DNA of 64,000 nucleotides. Source: Stenotrophomonas maltophilia (GTDB lineage Bacteria > Pseudomonadota > Gammaproteobacteria > Xanthomonadales > Xanthomonadaceae). The DNA is taken from assembly GCF_002799155.1 (NCBI RefSeq), contig NZ_NERD01000002.1, positions 2,790,001 to 2,854,000 on the forward strand, written 5' to 3'. The first letter of the stretch is position 1, and the number at the start of each line of letters is the position of its first letter. The translations under genes were made by a program, and so were the position numbers. This document shows, in pieces, positions 54,707 through 63,657 of this stretch. The notes under the pieces were generated by a model, which made no database searches, was not told the DNA's origin, and saw only the letters and a program-made list of their open reading frames with translations.

Positions 54707-56743
54707 TCACGCCGGCAGCTTGAAGTCGGCGACCGAACGGCGCAGGTCCGCCGCCAGCTGCGCGAGGTGGCCGATCGACTCTGCGGTCTGCTCGGCACCC
54801 TGTGACGTCTGGCCGGTGATCTGCCGGATCACGCCCATGGTGCGGGTGATGTCCGAAGCGGCGGCCGACTGCTGCTGGGCGGCGATGGAGATGTTCTTGA
54901 TGAGGGTGTTCAGGGCGTTGGACACGCGCTCGATCTCGGTCAGCGCGGTACCAGCGTCCTCGGCGAGGCGCGCACCGGACACCACTTCGGCCGTGGTCTG
55001 CTCCATCGAGGTGACCGCTTCGTTGGTGTCGGCCTGGATGGCCTGGACCAGGTTTTCAATGCGTCGGGTCGCACCCGAGGTACGTTCTGCCAGGCGCTGC
55101 ACTTCGTCGGCCACGACCGCGAAACCGCGGCCCGCTTCACCTGCCGACGCCGCCTGCACGGCCGCGTTCAACGCCAGGATGTTGGTCTGCTCGGAAATGT
55201 CGTTGATCAGTTCCACGATCGAGCCGATTTCCTGCGACGACTCGCCCAGGCGCTTGATGCGCTTGGAGGTTTCCTGGATCTGGTCACGGATCTGGTCCAT
55301 GCCCTGGATGGTCTCGCGCACCACGCCGGCACCCTCGGCGGCGATCACCACCGAACGCTGTGCCACGTCGGCCGACTCGGCCGAGTTGCGCGACACCTGC
55401 TCGATGCTCGCCGCGATTTCGCCGATGCGGTCCGAGGCCGAGGTGATCTGGTTGGCCTGGTGGCCCGCCGCCTCTGCCAGTTGCATGGCGGTGGCCTGCG
55501 TTTCCTGGGTGGACATCGCGACCTTGGCCGAGGTGTCGTTGATGGTGGTCACCAGGTGGCGCAGCTCGTCCACCGCGTAGTTGATCGCGTCGGCGATCGC
55601 GCCGGTCATGTCCTCGGTCACCGAGGCCTTCACCGTCAGGTCGCCCTCACCGAGGGAGGAGATTTCGTCCAGCAGCCGCATGATCGCCTGCTGGTTGCGG
55701 CTGTTGAATTCCACCTGGGTCTGGTAACGCAGTTCCTGCTCGCGCGAGCGGCTGCGCACGTTGGTCGAGACGAAGCCGATGATCGCGATCAGCGACAGCG
55801 CACCGGACACCACGCCGATCCAGAAGTTCGGGAACAGGCGGGTGTCGGACACCGAGCCGAACGAGGAGAACGCATCGAACAGCTTGCGGCTGTCGTCCAG
55901 CATGTGTGCCGAACCCTGGCCCAGCGCGGTGGCCGCCGACTGCGCCGCGAACAGCTGGCGCGAGCTGGCCAGGATCGCGTCGGCGTCCTGCTTCATCGCT
56001 TCCCACTTCTGCTGCGACTGCTCCAGCGCGGCCACGGCGGCGGCACCGCGCACGGCGGTGATGCCCAGTTCCTCGTTGCCGTTGCGCAGGCCGTCGAGCA
56101 CCTGCGAGAACACGGTGATATCTCGGGCAAGTGCATCGCCGGAGGTCGCGGCGGCACTGCCACCGGCGCGCATTTCAGTCACGCGGCGGGCCATCGAACC
56201 GGCCACCACGACCTGCTGCAGTGCGCTGTACACCTGCGACGACGGCGCACCGGCGGCGGACATCGCGCGCACCAGCTCGTTCAGCTGGGCCTGCAGGCCC
56301 GGCACTGCGCCGGTGAAGTTGTTGGCATTGCCGGCCAGGGCCAGTACAGCGGGCTCGCTGGCCACCAGCTGCCCGGCCTGCTTGCCCAACGGTGCCCAGG
56401 TCTCGCCCAGCGTGGCGATGGCACCGGATACGCCCGGCTCCTTGCCGTAGCGGCCCTGCAGCGTCGACACGTTCTGTTCGATCGCGTTGCGGGTGGCCTT
56501 GAAGGCGGTGAAGGCCTGGGCGTTGCCGCCGACCGCATCACGTCCCTGGTTGGCCAGCTGCTGCGACAGCACCTGCAGGTCGGCGGCCTTGGAGCCGGCG
56601 TCGGCGAGGCGGCTGCCCTGCCAGGTAGCGACGCCGGTGTTGACGCCGAACAGGATCATCGATGCCAGCAGCAGGAACAGCCAGAGGTTGCTGCCGCCCA
56701 GCCGCAGCTTGCCGGTCTTGGTGGCGTCCGAAGCAGTACTCAT
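54707..56743 (-). CDS. pilJ: Type IV pilus methyl-accepting chemoreceptor PilJ
   Basis: 678 residues. A first membrane helix (NLWLFLLLASMILFGVNTGV near 19-38), a periplasmic PilJ domain with repeats, a second helix (IGVVSGALSLIAIIGFVSTN near 310-330), HAMP-like region, and the signalling hairpin with INDISEQTNILALNAAVQAA and AGRGFAVVADEVQRLAERT near 540-580. It senses the pilus or surface signal and drives ChpA through PilI/ChpC. No pilK (CheR) gene lies between it and chpA; the 100-bp gap holds no gene. Confidence 0.95.
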   Translation of the reverse strand: MSTASDATKTGKLRLGGSNLWLFLLLASMILFGVNTGVATWQGSRLADAGSKAADLQVLSQQLANQGRDAVGGNAQAFTAFKATRNAIEQNVSTLQGRYGKEPGVSGAIATLGETWAPLGKQAGQLVASEPAVLALAGNANNFTGAVPGLQAQLNELVRAMSAAGAPSSQVYSALQQVVVAGSMARRVTEMRAGGSAAATSGDALARDITVFSQVLDGLRNGNEELGITAVRGAAAVAALEQSQQKWEAMKQDADAILASSRQLFAAQSAATALGQGSAHMLDDSRKLFDAFSSFGSVSDTRLFPNFWIGVVSGALSLIAIIGFVSTNVRSRSREQELRYQTQVEFNSRNQQAIMRLLDEISSLGEGDLTVKASVTEDMTGAIADAINYAVDELRHLVTTINDTSAKVAMSTQETQATAMQLAEAAGHQANQITSASDRIGEIAASIEQVSRNSAESADVAQRSVVIAAEGAGVVRETIQGMDQIRDQIQETSKRIKRLGESSQEIGSIVELINDISEQTNILALNAAVQAASAGEAGRGFAVVADEVQRLAERTSGATRRIENLVQAIQADTNEAVTSMEQTTAEVVSGARLAEDAGTALTEIERVSNALNTLIKNISIAAQQQSAAASDITRTMGVIRQITGQTSQGAEQTAESIGHLAQLAADLRRSVADFKLPA

Positions 56744-56784
56744 CGTTCAACCTCGATCTTCAATGCAGGGGGCGATGCCCGGCC

Positions 56785-57315
56785 TCAGGCCGCGGCTTGC
56801 CGGAATTCAGGGGTGCGCGACAGCAGCGAGAGCGAGAACACGCCCCAGTCATGGCCGTCGGCATGGAAGGCACGGTCAACGAAATGGCCGTAGCGACCTT
56901 CGGCCAGTGTGCCGGCCGCGATCTGCTGTTCCAGCTCGAAGCTGCGCTGGCCGAACAGTTCATCGATGGTCAGTGCGACGTCGCCGCCGGCCTGGCGCAT
57001 GATCAGCACGCGCTGGCCTTCCTGCTGCACGGTGCGCGTGCCTTCCAGGAAGTACTTCAGGTCGACCACCGGGAACAGGTTGCCGCGCAGGTTGCCCACG
57101 CCCAGCAGCCAGGGCTGCGCGCAGGGTACCGGGGTCACCGGCGGCATCGGCACGATTTCCACCACTTCGCGGAAATCGGACACCAGCCGGCGCTGGCCGA
57201 CGCGGAAACCGACGCCACGCCACAGGTCCTGGGCGAACTGCCGCCCGGGCAGCTGCACCGCGTGGGCCAGGCTGCGCCGTTCGTAGGCTTCAAGGATGTC
57301 GAAGGGCGAGCGCAT
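56785..57315 (-). CDS. pilI: CheW-like adaptor PilI
   Basis: 176 residues with one CheW domain (FDILEAYERRSLAHAVQLPG; QPWLLGVGNLRGNLFPVVDL; EGQRVLIMRQAGGDVALTID). It couples PilJ to ChpA. Its ATG overlaps the pilH stop by one base, and pilJ starts 41 bp downstream. Confidence 0.93.
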   Translation of the reverse strand: MRSPFDILEAYERRSLAHAVQLPGRQFAQDLWRGVGFRVGQRRLVSDFREVVEIVPMPPVTPVPCAQPWLLGVGNLRGNLFPVVDLKYFLEGTRTVQQEGQRVLIMRQAGGDVALTIDELFGQRSFELEQQIAAGTLAEGRYGHFVDRAFHADGHDWGVFSLSLLSRTPEFRQAAA

Positions 57316-57677
57316 CAGGCCACCAGTTCGTTGATCCGCGCGATCAGTTCATCCTCGCGCGGCGGCTTGACGATGTAATCGGCTGCGCCCTGGCGCAGGC
57401 CCCAGGCCTTGTCGGTTTCCATCGCCTTGGTGCTGACGATGATCACCGGGATGTGCTTGATCGCCGCATCACGTGCCATTGCACGGGTGGCCTGGAAACC
57501 GCTCATGCCGGGCAGGACCACGTCCATCAGCACCAGCTGCGGCACCTGGTCGCGGACCAGCTGCAGGCCATCCTCGGCGTTGTCCGCTTCCAGCACCTCG
57601 TGGCCGGCACGGCGCAGCCACTGGGTGAACACCGCGCGGTCGGTCGGTGAATCCTCGATCAGGACGATACGAGCCAT
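57315..57677 (-). CDS. pilH: CheY-like response regulator PilH
   Basis: 120 residues, a single receiver: acidic pocket IVLIEDSPTD near 4-13, phospho-Asp in LVLMDVVLPG at about 52, Thr/Ser in IIVSTKAMET near 82 and Lys in YIVKPPREDE near 104. It lacks an output domain. In Pseudomonas PilH promotes pilus retraction or acts as a phosphate sink for ChpA. Confidence 0.94.
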   Translation of the reverse strand: MARIVLIEDSPTDRAVFTQWLRRAGHEVLEADNAEDGLQLVRDQVPQLVLMDVVLPGMSGFQATRAMARDAAIKHIPVIIVSTKAMETDKAWGLRQGAADYIVKPPREDELIARINELVA

Positions 57678-57695
57678 TGTGCCTTTCCCCCCTGG

Positions 57696-58097
57696 TCAGG
57701 CGTTGACGTATGTGCGGATGGCACCCAGCAGTTCTTCGCGCGTGAAAGGCTTGGTCAGGTATTGCTCCGAGCCGACGATGCGCCCCCGCGCCTTGTCGAA
57801 CAGACCATCCTTGGATGACAGCATGATCACCGGGGTCGCCTTGAACAGCTGGTTGCCCTTGATCAGCGCGCAGGTCTGGTAGCCATCCAGGCGCGGCATC
57901 ATGATGTCGACGAAGATGATCTGCGGCTGCTGGTCTGCGATCTTGGCAAGCGCTTCGAAGCCGTCGGTGGCGGTAACCACCTCGCAGCCTTCGCGCTTGA
58001 GCAGCGTTTCCGCAGTCCTGCGGATGGTCTTCGAATCATCGATGACCATCACCCGGAGTCCTGCGAGTTCCCCGCCCGCAGTCGTGTTTTCAGTCAT
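57696..58097 (-). CDS. pilG: CheY-like response regulator PilG
   Basis: 133 residues, a single receiver: VMVIDDSKTIRRTAETLLKR near 15-34, phospho-Asp in IIFVDIMMPRLDGYQT near 58, IMLSSKDGLFDKARG near 88 and YLTKPFTREELLGAI near 113. It is the first gene of the Pil-Chp operon and, by analogy, promotes pilus extension through PilB. It is divergent from gshB across 240 bp. Confidence 0.94.
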   Translation of the reverse strand: MTENTTAGGELAGLRVMVIDDSKTIRRTAETLLKREGCEVVTATDGFEALAKIADQQPQIIFVDIMMPRLDGYQTCALIKGNQLFKATPVIMLSSKDGLFDKARGRIVGSEQYLTKPFTREELLGAIRTYVNA

Positions 58098-58337
58098 TGC
58101 CTATCCCCAAGCGCACGGCCCAATCTCTGGCGGGAGCCGCTGCGAAAGCGTATCTATATCGCACTTTCCGCGCTCGCTTCAAGGCCGGTCCACCGCGCAG
58201 GGGGTGGCGCCCGGCTGAACGTGACCGGGTTCGCAATGACTGCGCCGCCGGCAGGCGGACGCTGCGTTGCAGTACGGCAGGGAGGCGCGCGGCCAGCGTT
58301 GCCGCTACCATCAACGCCTTGCCTGACAGGTGCGCCC

Positions 58338-59285
58338 ATGCCGTTGAACGTCATCGTGGTGATGGACCCCATCGCCCACATCAAGATCGCCAAGGACACC
58401 ACCTTCGCCATGCTGCTGGAAGCCCAGCGCCGCGGCCATGCCCTGCACTACGTGCGGCCGGGCGGGCTGGCCCTGGAGGGTGGCGTGGCGGTAGCCCAGA
58501 CCGCGCCGCTGCAGGTGCACGACGACCCGTCCGGCTGGTATGAGCTGGGCGCGTTCAGCCGTACCGAGTTCGGTCCCGGCCAGATCGTGCTGATGCGCAA
58601 GGATCCGCCGGTCGATGCCGAGTACATCTACGACACCCAGGTGCTGGACGTGGCTGCCGCTGCCGGTGCCTGCGTCGTCAACAACCCGCAAGGCCTGCGC
58701 GACTACAACGAGAAGCTGGCTGCCCTGCTGTTCCCGCAGTGCTGCCCGCCGACCCTGGTCAGCCGCGATGCCAAGGCGTTGAAGGCCTTCGCCCTGGAGC
58801 ACGGCCAGGCCGTGCTGAAGCCGCTGGACGGCATGGGTGGCCGCTCGATCTTCCGCAGCGGGCAGGGCGATCCGAACCTGAACGTGATCCTGGAAACCCT
58901 GACCGAGGGCGGCCGCAAGCTGGCGCTGGCCCAGAAGTTCATTCCCGACATCACTGCCGGCGACAAGCGCATCCTTCTGGTTGACGGCGAACCGGTCGAC
59001 TACTGCCTGGCACGCATCCCCCAGGGTGACGAGTTCCGCGGCAACCTGGCGGCCGGCGGCCGTGGCGAAGGGCGCCCGCTGAGCGAGCGCGACCGCTGGA
59101 TCGCCGCCCAGGTCGGCCCGGAGATGAAGCGCCGCGGCATGCGCTTTGTTGGACTGGACGTGATCGGCGACTACCTGACCGAGGTCAACGTGACCAGCCC
59201 GACCTGCGTGCGCGAACTGGACGCGCAGTACGGCCTGAACATTGCCGGCACCCTGTTCGACGCGCTCGAGGCCGGCCTGCGCTGA
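58338..59285 (+). CDS. gshB: Glutathione synthetase
   Basis: 315 residues from ATG 58338, giving the family start LNVIVVMDPIAHIKIAKDTT. ATP-grasp segments: LKPLDGMGGRSIFR near 165, QKFIPDITAGDKRILLVDGE near 200, and FVGLDVIGDYLTEVNVTSPT near 275. It joins gamma-glutamylcysteine and glycine. The gshB / tonB-like / pilG neighbourhood is also known in Pseudomonas. Its stop overlaps the next start by one base. Confidence 0.96.
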   Translation: MPLNVIVVMDPIAHIKIAKDTTFAMLLEAQRRGHALHYVRPGGLALEGGVAVAQTAPLQVHDDPSGWYELGAFSRTEFGPGQIVLMRKDPPVDAEYIYDTQVLDVAAAAGACVVNNPQGLRDYNEKLAALLFPQCCPPTLVSRDAKALKAFALEHGQAVLKPLDGMGGRSIFRSGQGDPNLNVILETLTEGGRKLALAQKFIPDITAGDKRILLVDGEPVDYCLARIPQGDEFRGNLAAGGRGEGRPLSERDRWIAAQVGPEMKRRGMRFVGLDVIGDYLTEVNVTSPTCVRELDAQYGLNIAGTLFDALEAGLR

Positions 59286-60169
59286 TGCCGTCCGCACCTG
59301 CCGTCCTGCCACCGCCGCCGCGCGAAGCGCAACGGCTGGGGGCCACCATCGCGCTGTCGGTGCTGGTCCACGCCCTGTTGATCCTGGGCGTGGGCTTTGC
59401 GGTGAAGGGCGATGCTCCGCTGGTACCGACGCTGGAGGTCATCTTCAGCCAGACCCGCACCGCGCTGACGCCGAAGCAGGCTGATTTCCTTGCCGCTGCC
59501 AGCCAGGAAGGCGGGGGCGAGCACGACCGTGCACAGCGCCCGCGCGACAACCAGGCGGGCATCGTGCCGCAGGCGCAGGCCGGGCTGAGCCCGGTGCCGC
59601 AACAGCAGCAGTCGGCCGCACCGGTTCCGCCACCGCAGGCGCGCGTGGTGAGCAGCCGCAATGGCGAAGAGACGGTGGCCCAGGCCCAGCCGCGGCCGAC
59701 ACCGGAGCAGCCCGAGCCGGATGCACCGCTGACCGCACGCGAGCAGCGCGACGCCGAGATGGCACGGCTGGCGGCCGAGGTGCATCTGCGCTCCGCGCAG
59801 TACGCCAAGCGCCCGAACCGCAAATTCGTGTCGGCCAGCACGCGCGAATATGCCTATGCCAACTACCTGCGTGCCTGGGTCGACCGCGCCGAGCGCGTCG
59901 GCAACCTGAACTACCCGGACGAGGCCCGGCAGCGCCGGCTCGGCGGCCAGGTGGTGATCAGCGTGGGCGTGCGCCGCGATGGCAGCGTGGAGAGCAGCCG
60001 GATCCTGCGTTCGAGCGGGACGCCGTTGCTGGATGAGGCGGCACTGCGGGTGGTGCAGTTGGCCCAGCCGTTCCCGCCGTTGCCGGAGACCGAGGACGAG
60101 ATCGACATCCTGCAGGTCACCCGCACGTGGGTGTTCCTGCCCGGCGGCACCCTGCACGACGATCGGTAG
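59285..60169 (+). CDS. TonB-like energy transducer
   Basis: 294 residues. An N-terminal membrane anchor (GATIALSVLVHALLILGVGF near 18-37), a Gln/Pro-rich periplasmic spacer (about 95-150), and a C-terminal TonB domain: NLNYPDEARQRRLGGQVVIS near 210-229 with the YP motif, then RRDGSVESSRILRSSGTPLL. The position beside gshB and pilG matches Pseudomonas tonB3, which is linked to twitching motility; a pilus-related role is therefore plausible. Overlaps gshB as TGATG. Confidence 0.9.
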   Translation: MPSAPAVLPPPPREAQRLGATIALSVLVHALLILGVGFAVKGDAPLVPTLEVIFSQTRTALTPKQADFLAAASQEGGGEHDRAQRPRDNQAGIVPQAQAGLSPVPQQQQSAAPVPPPQARVVSSRNGEETVAQAQPRPTPEQPEPDAPLTAREQRDAEMARLAAEVHLRSAQYAKRPNRKFVSASTREYAYANYLRAWVDRAERVGNLNYPDEARQRRLGGQVVISVGVRRDGSVESSRILRSSGTPLLDEAALRVVQLAQPFPPLPETEDEIDILQVTRTWVFLPGGTLHDDR

Positions 60170-60250
60170 GGTTTTGTTGCCCGGGCCTGCGGCCCGGGAC
60201 CCGCTGGACGTCAACGTCAACGTCAAAAGCGGCGGTTGGACTGTGGTTTT

Positions 60251-60353
60251 GGTGTGGCGGGTGGCTGGTCAGGACACGCCGTAAACCCATCCCTGGGGGC
60301 TCGATGGCGCCATCCATGGCGCCAACGGTCCTGCCCAGCCACCCCGCCACACC
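60251..60353. repeat. Armed palindromic repeat, copy C
   Basis: Left arm 60251-60275 and right arm 60328-60353 are near-perfect reverse complements (one mismatch, one indel) and unrelated to the arms of copies A and B. The core ACACGCCGTAAACCC, then CCCTGGGGGCTCG, then GGCGCCATCCATGGCGCC matches copies A and B. It lies between the convergent tonB-like gene and tsaB. Confidence 0.88.
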
Positions 60354-60384
60354 TCTGACAGATCGCGGCGCATTTTTGCTATTG

Positions 60385-60408
60385 GTAGGTGTCGACCTTG
60401 GTCGACAC
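60385..60408 (+). repeat. Single GTAG (SMAG-type) palindrome
   Basis: GTAGGTGTCGACCTTGGTCG then ACAC forms a GTAG-headed stem; directly after it ATCCACGCTACGCGTGGAT (60410-60428) forms a second hairpin. Confidence 0.75.
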
Positions 60409-60512
60409 ACATCCACGCTACGCGTGGATGCGAGCGAAGCGATCCGCTTTTGACTTTGACTTTTCTTTTTTTGATTTTCCGTGGCGGACGCACACGGTAA
60501 CTGTCAGAGGCA

Positions 60513-60608
60513 GGGCGGGATGGGTTCGCGGGGGTGTCCGCGGCATGGATGCCGCGGCCAAGCCCCCATGGACGGGTTCACGGCGCCCCCCGCGAACCCA
60601 CCCCGCCC
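60513..60608. repeat. Armed palindromic repeat, copy D
   Basis: Arms at 60513-60534 and 60587-60608 pair over 22 bases with one mismatch. The core, opposite in orientation to copy C, keeps CATGGATG, AAGCCCCCATGGACGGGTT and ACGGCG. It ends shortly before the convergent end of tsaB. Confidence 0.85.
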
Positions 60609-60660
60609 GGTCAAGCGCGGCTTTTGATTTACGCGATCAACCAACCCCGCCACGAGGGGC

Positions 60661-61374
60661 TCAGCCGTTGGCTTTCGCCTTCGCTTCGCGCGCCGCCTGC
60701 TGCTCGACCAGGGTCAGCGCCACGTTGTCGCGCAGGTACGCCGGCTCGACCCCCTCCGGTGCAATGGCTTCGCCGCGAGCGAACGCCGGCACCGCCAATG
60801 CCAGTACGTCCGACGCGCGCGGCAATGCGGTGGCATCGAATCCGCGCAGGCCAGCCCCAAGTTGCGCCAGCAGTGCGCCCTCGGCAGCACCGAAACCGGT
60901 ACCCACACCATAGGCGGACAGCCCTTCCGGCAGCGCCACCGCGGCAGGCGCGCACACGCGTTCGGCGTCGCGCGCCACCGGCAGGCCGTCCACACGCTCG
61001 AAGCGCGCGACATACAGCTCGCCCATCCGCGCATCGATCGCCGACAGGATCTGCATTTCTTCCGCCGGTGCCTGCAGCGCCAGCACCTGCAGCGTCGAGA
61101 CCGGCAACAGCGGCCGGTCCAGCGCCAGTGCGATGCCCTGGGCAATGGCGATCGCCAGGCGCACACCGGTGAACGCACCGGGGCCACGGCTGAGCGCAAT
61201 GCCGTCCAGCTGGCGGCGGCTGATACCGGCTTCGGCCAGCAGCGCGTCGGCCCACGGCAGGCTCAGTTCGGCGTGCCGGCGCGGGGCGATCTCGAAGCGT
61301 TCCAGCACCTGCCCATCAACATGCAGGGCAACGGAACAGGCTTCGGTGGCGGTTTCAAAGGCAAGCAGTTTCAT
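60661..61374 (-). CDS. tsaB: tRNA t6A biosynthesis protein TsaB
   Basis: 237 residues. LLAFETATEACSVALHVDG near 3-21, RHAELSLPWADALLAEAGIS near 33-52, IALSRGPGAFTGVRLAIAIA near 58-77 and SAIDARMGELYVARFERVDG near 108-127 are typical. With TsaD, TsaE and TsaC it forms N6-threonylcarbamoyladenosine in tRNA. It lies 9 bp downstream of the helicase gene, the same neighbours as yoaA-tsaB in E. coli. Confidence 0.96.
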   Translation of the reverse strand: MKLLAFETATEACSVALHVDGQVLERFEIAPRRHAELSLPWADALLAEAGISRRQLDGIALSRGPGAFTGVRLAIAIAQGIALALDRPLLPVSTLQVLALQAPAEEMQILSAIDARMGELYVARFERVDGLPVARDAERVCAPAAVALPEGLSAYGVGTGFGAAEGALLAQLGAGLRGFDATALPRASDVLALAVPAFARGEAIAPEGVEPAYLRDNVALTLVEQQAAREAKAKANG

Positions 61375-61383
61375 CGGATCGGG

Positions 61384-63432
61384 TCAGAACAAGGGGAACG
61401 TGGCACCGGGTACCGGCTCCGGGCCCGCCGCATCGGCGGCCGGGGCAGCCGCATCATCGGCCACGGGTGTCCATTGTGGCGTAAAGAAGGCCTGCACATC
61501 GGCCAGGCTGCGGGTACGTCGGAACGGCGGCAGTGAATCGAGGAAGACCCGGCCATAGCCGCGGTTGAGCAGGCGCGGGTCGCACAACACCAGCACCCCA
61601 CGGTCGCTCTCGCTGCGGATCAGGCGGCCGACGCCCTGTTTCAGCGCAATCACCGCCTGCGGCAGCTGCTCATCGCGGAACGGGTTGCCGCCCTGGCTGC
61701 GGATCGCCTCCAGCCGCGCCTCGTACACCGGGTCATCCGGCGCCGCGAACGGCAGCTTGTCGATCATCACCACGCTCAACGCCTCGCCCACCACGTCCAC
61801 ACCCTCGCGGAAGCTGGCCGAGCCCAGCAGCACGCCATTGCCCGATTCGCGGAAACGCTGCAGCAGCGTCGCGCGCGGCGCCTCGCCCTGCACGAACAAC
61901 GGCCATGGTCCGTCGCGCAATGCCTCGGCGGCCTCGCGCAATGCACGGTGCGAGGCGAACAACAGGAATGCCCTGCCCTGCGATGCCTGCAACACCGGCC
62001 GCAGGGCCTGGATCAGGGCAGTACCGAAGCCCCGTGCGGCCGGATCAGGCAAGCCTTCGGGCAGGTAACACAGCGCCTGCTCCGGCCAGTTGAACGGGCT
62101 CGGCTGGACCAGCGTGTGCGGATCGTCCAGGCCCAGGCGTGCAGCGATGTGATCGAAGCCACCGCCCACGGTCAGCGTGGCCGAGGTGAAGATCCAGGCC
62201 GCGCGACTGCGCTCGCGATGCTCGCGCAGCGGGCCGGACACGTCCATCGGCGTGCGCTGGCAGCGGAAACCACGCGGCGTGAGTTCGTACCAGAGCACAT
62301 CGGCAGCACGGGCGGCCTCCGCCGGATCGGCATCGAAATCGAGCGCGGGCTCATCATCGCCCAGCCAGCGCTGGAGCCGCGACACCGCCTCGCGCGCCCT
62401 TGCATGGCAGGCGTCCAGGCCCGCAGCCGCTTCGCGCAGCGGCTGCAATGCCTGCTCCAGCGTGGCCAGGCCGGCCATCACCGTATCGAATCCATCGCGC
62501 ACCTGTGGCATGGCCAGCGCACGCCACTGCGTACCACGCGGCGGCAACCCCTCCATCGCCAATCGCAACGCCAGCAATGCCTGCTGCAACTGGTCGACCG
62601 GTTCCTGCAGGGCCGACTGCGCACCGCCCACGCCGCGTGCTTCGGCCAGGCAGTCGCGCCCCAGTTCCTGCCACGGGCGCATGCCGAAACCTTCGCCGAA
62701 GAACTGCGCGGCCAACTCCGGCAACTGATGCGCCTCGTCGATGACGAAGGCCTGCGCCCCCGGCAGCAGTTCACCGAAACCGTCCTGCTTCAGTGCCAGG
62801 TCGGCCAGCAGCAGGTGATGGTTGACCACCACCACGTCAGCGGCCTGCGCACGTTGGCGCGCGCGCACCACGAAACAGTCGTCCCAGAACGGGCAATCGG
62901 TGCCCAGGCAGTTGTCGACGGTGGAGGTGACCATCGGCAGCAGCGGTGAGTCGTCGGCGAGGCCTTCCAGTTCGGCGATGTCACCAAACTCCGAGCGTCC
63001 GGACCAGGCCAGGATGCGCTGGAACTGCGCGGCCTGCTCGGGGCTGGAAAACCGCGGCTCACCCCGCGCCTGCTGCAGTCGGTAGCGGCACAGGTAGTTC
63101 GCACGACCCTTCAGCAGTGCGCTGCGCAGGCCGACGCCCAGTGCCTGGCGCACGCGCGGCAGATCGCGGTGGTAGAGCTGGTCCTGCAGCGCGCGGGTGC
63201 CGGTGGAGATGATGGTGCGCAGCCCGGACAGCAGCACCGGCACCAGATAGGCAAAGGTCTTGCCGGTGCCGGTACCGGCCTCGGCCAGCAGCAGGTCCCG
63301 CTGCTGCAGCGCATCGGCGATGGCTTCGGTGAGGTGCAGCTGTGCCGGACGCGGGACGAATGCATCCAGGTGCGAGGCGAGCGCGCCGCCTTCGCTGAGG
63401 GCTTCGCGGCTGGCATGGACAAGGTCGGACAT
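61384..63432 (-). CDS. yoaA: DinG/YoaA-type Fe-S DNA helicase
   Basis: 682 residues from ATG 63432. An XPD-like superfamily 2 helicase: Walker A in LLAEAGTGTGKTFAYLVPVL near 48-67, four cluster cysteines (Cys in NYLCRYRLQ, then CLGTDCPFWDDC near 180), DEAH-type VIDEAHQLPELA near 230, and C-terminal motifs SASFREGVDVVGEALSVVMI and KQGVGRLIRSESDRGVLVL. YoaA in E. coli acts with the polymerase clamp-loader chi subunit in replication repair. The tsaB neighbourhood favours yoaA over dinG. Confidence 0.92.
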   Translation of the reverse strand: MSDLVHASREALSEGGALASHLDAFVPRPAQLHLTEAIADALQQRDLLLAEAGTGTGKTFAYLVPVLLSGLRTIISTGTRALQDQLYHRDLPRVRQALGVGLRSALLKGRANYLCRYRLQQARGEPRFSSPEQAAQFQRILAWSGRSEFGDIAELEGLADDSPLLPMVTSTVDNCLGTDCPFWDDCFVVRARQRAQAADVVVVNHHLLLADLALKQDGFGELLPGAQAFVIDEAHQLPELAAQFFGEGFGMRPWQELGRDCLAEARGVGGAQSALQEPVDQLQQALLALRLAMEGLPPRGTQWRALAMPQVRDGFDTVMAGLATLEQALQPLREAAAGLDACHARAREAVSRLQRWLGDDEPALDFDADPAEAARAADVLWYELTPRGFRCQRTPMDVSGPLREHRERSRAAWIFTSATLTVGGGFDHIAARLGLDDPHTLVQPSPFNWPEQALCYLPEGLPDPAARGFGTALIQALRPVLQASQGRAFLLFASHRALREAAEALRDGPWPLFVQGEAPRATLLQRFRESGNGVLLGSASFREGVDVVGEALSVVMIDKLPFAAPDDPVYEARLEAIRSQGGNPFRDEQLPQAVIALKQGVGRLIRSESDRGVLVLCDPRLLNRGYGRVFLDSLPPFRRTRSLADVQAFFTPQWTPVADDAAAPAADAAGPEPVPGATFPLF

Positions 63433-63534
63433 CAGAGGGAAAGGATACCCGGCCGGGCGCTGCCCGGCACCCGTTTCAACCCGGAGCCAGAGCAACAGCA
63501 ACGGCGTTCTTGGCTCTGGGTTGTACTGGGGACT

Positions 63535-63589
63535 GGCGGGGGACTGTGGGTTTACGGCGTCCCCCGCGAACCCAACCCGCCCGGCCCAG
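63535..63589. repeat. Armed palindromic repeat, truncated copy E
   Basis: Short arms GCGGGGGAC (63536-63544) and GTCCCCCGC (63559-63567) flank only the right end of the core (GTGGGTTTACGGC). The sequence after the right arm (CGAACCCAACCCGCCCGG, then GCGCGGCTTTTG) closely matches that after copy D, so the left half was probably deleted. Confidence 0.7.
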
Positions 63590-63657
63590 CGCGGCTTTTG
63601 CTTCTGGCTTCAGCGACCAACCCACAGCCACGAGGAGCTGCGCCGTTGGCTGAAAAC

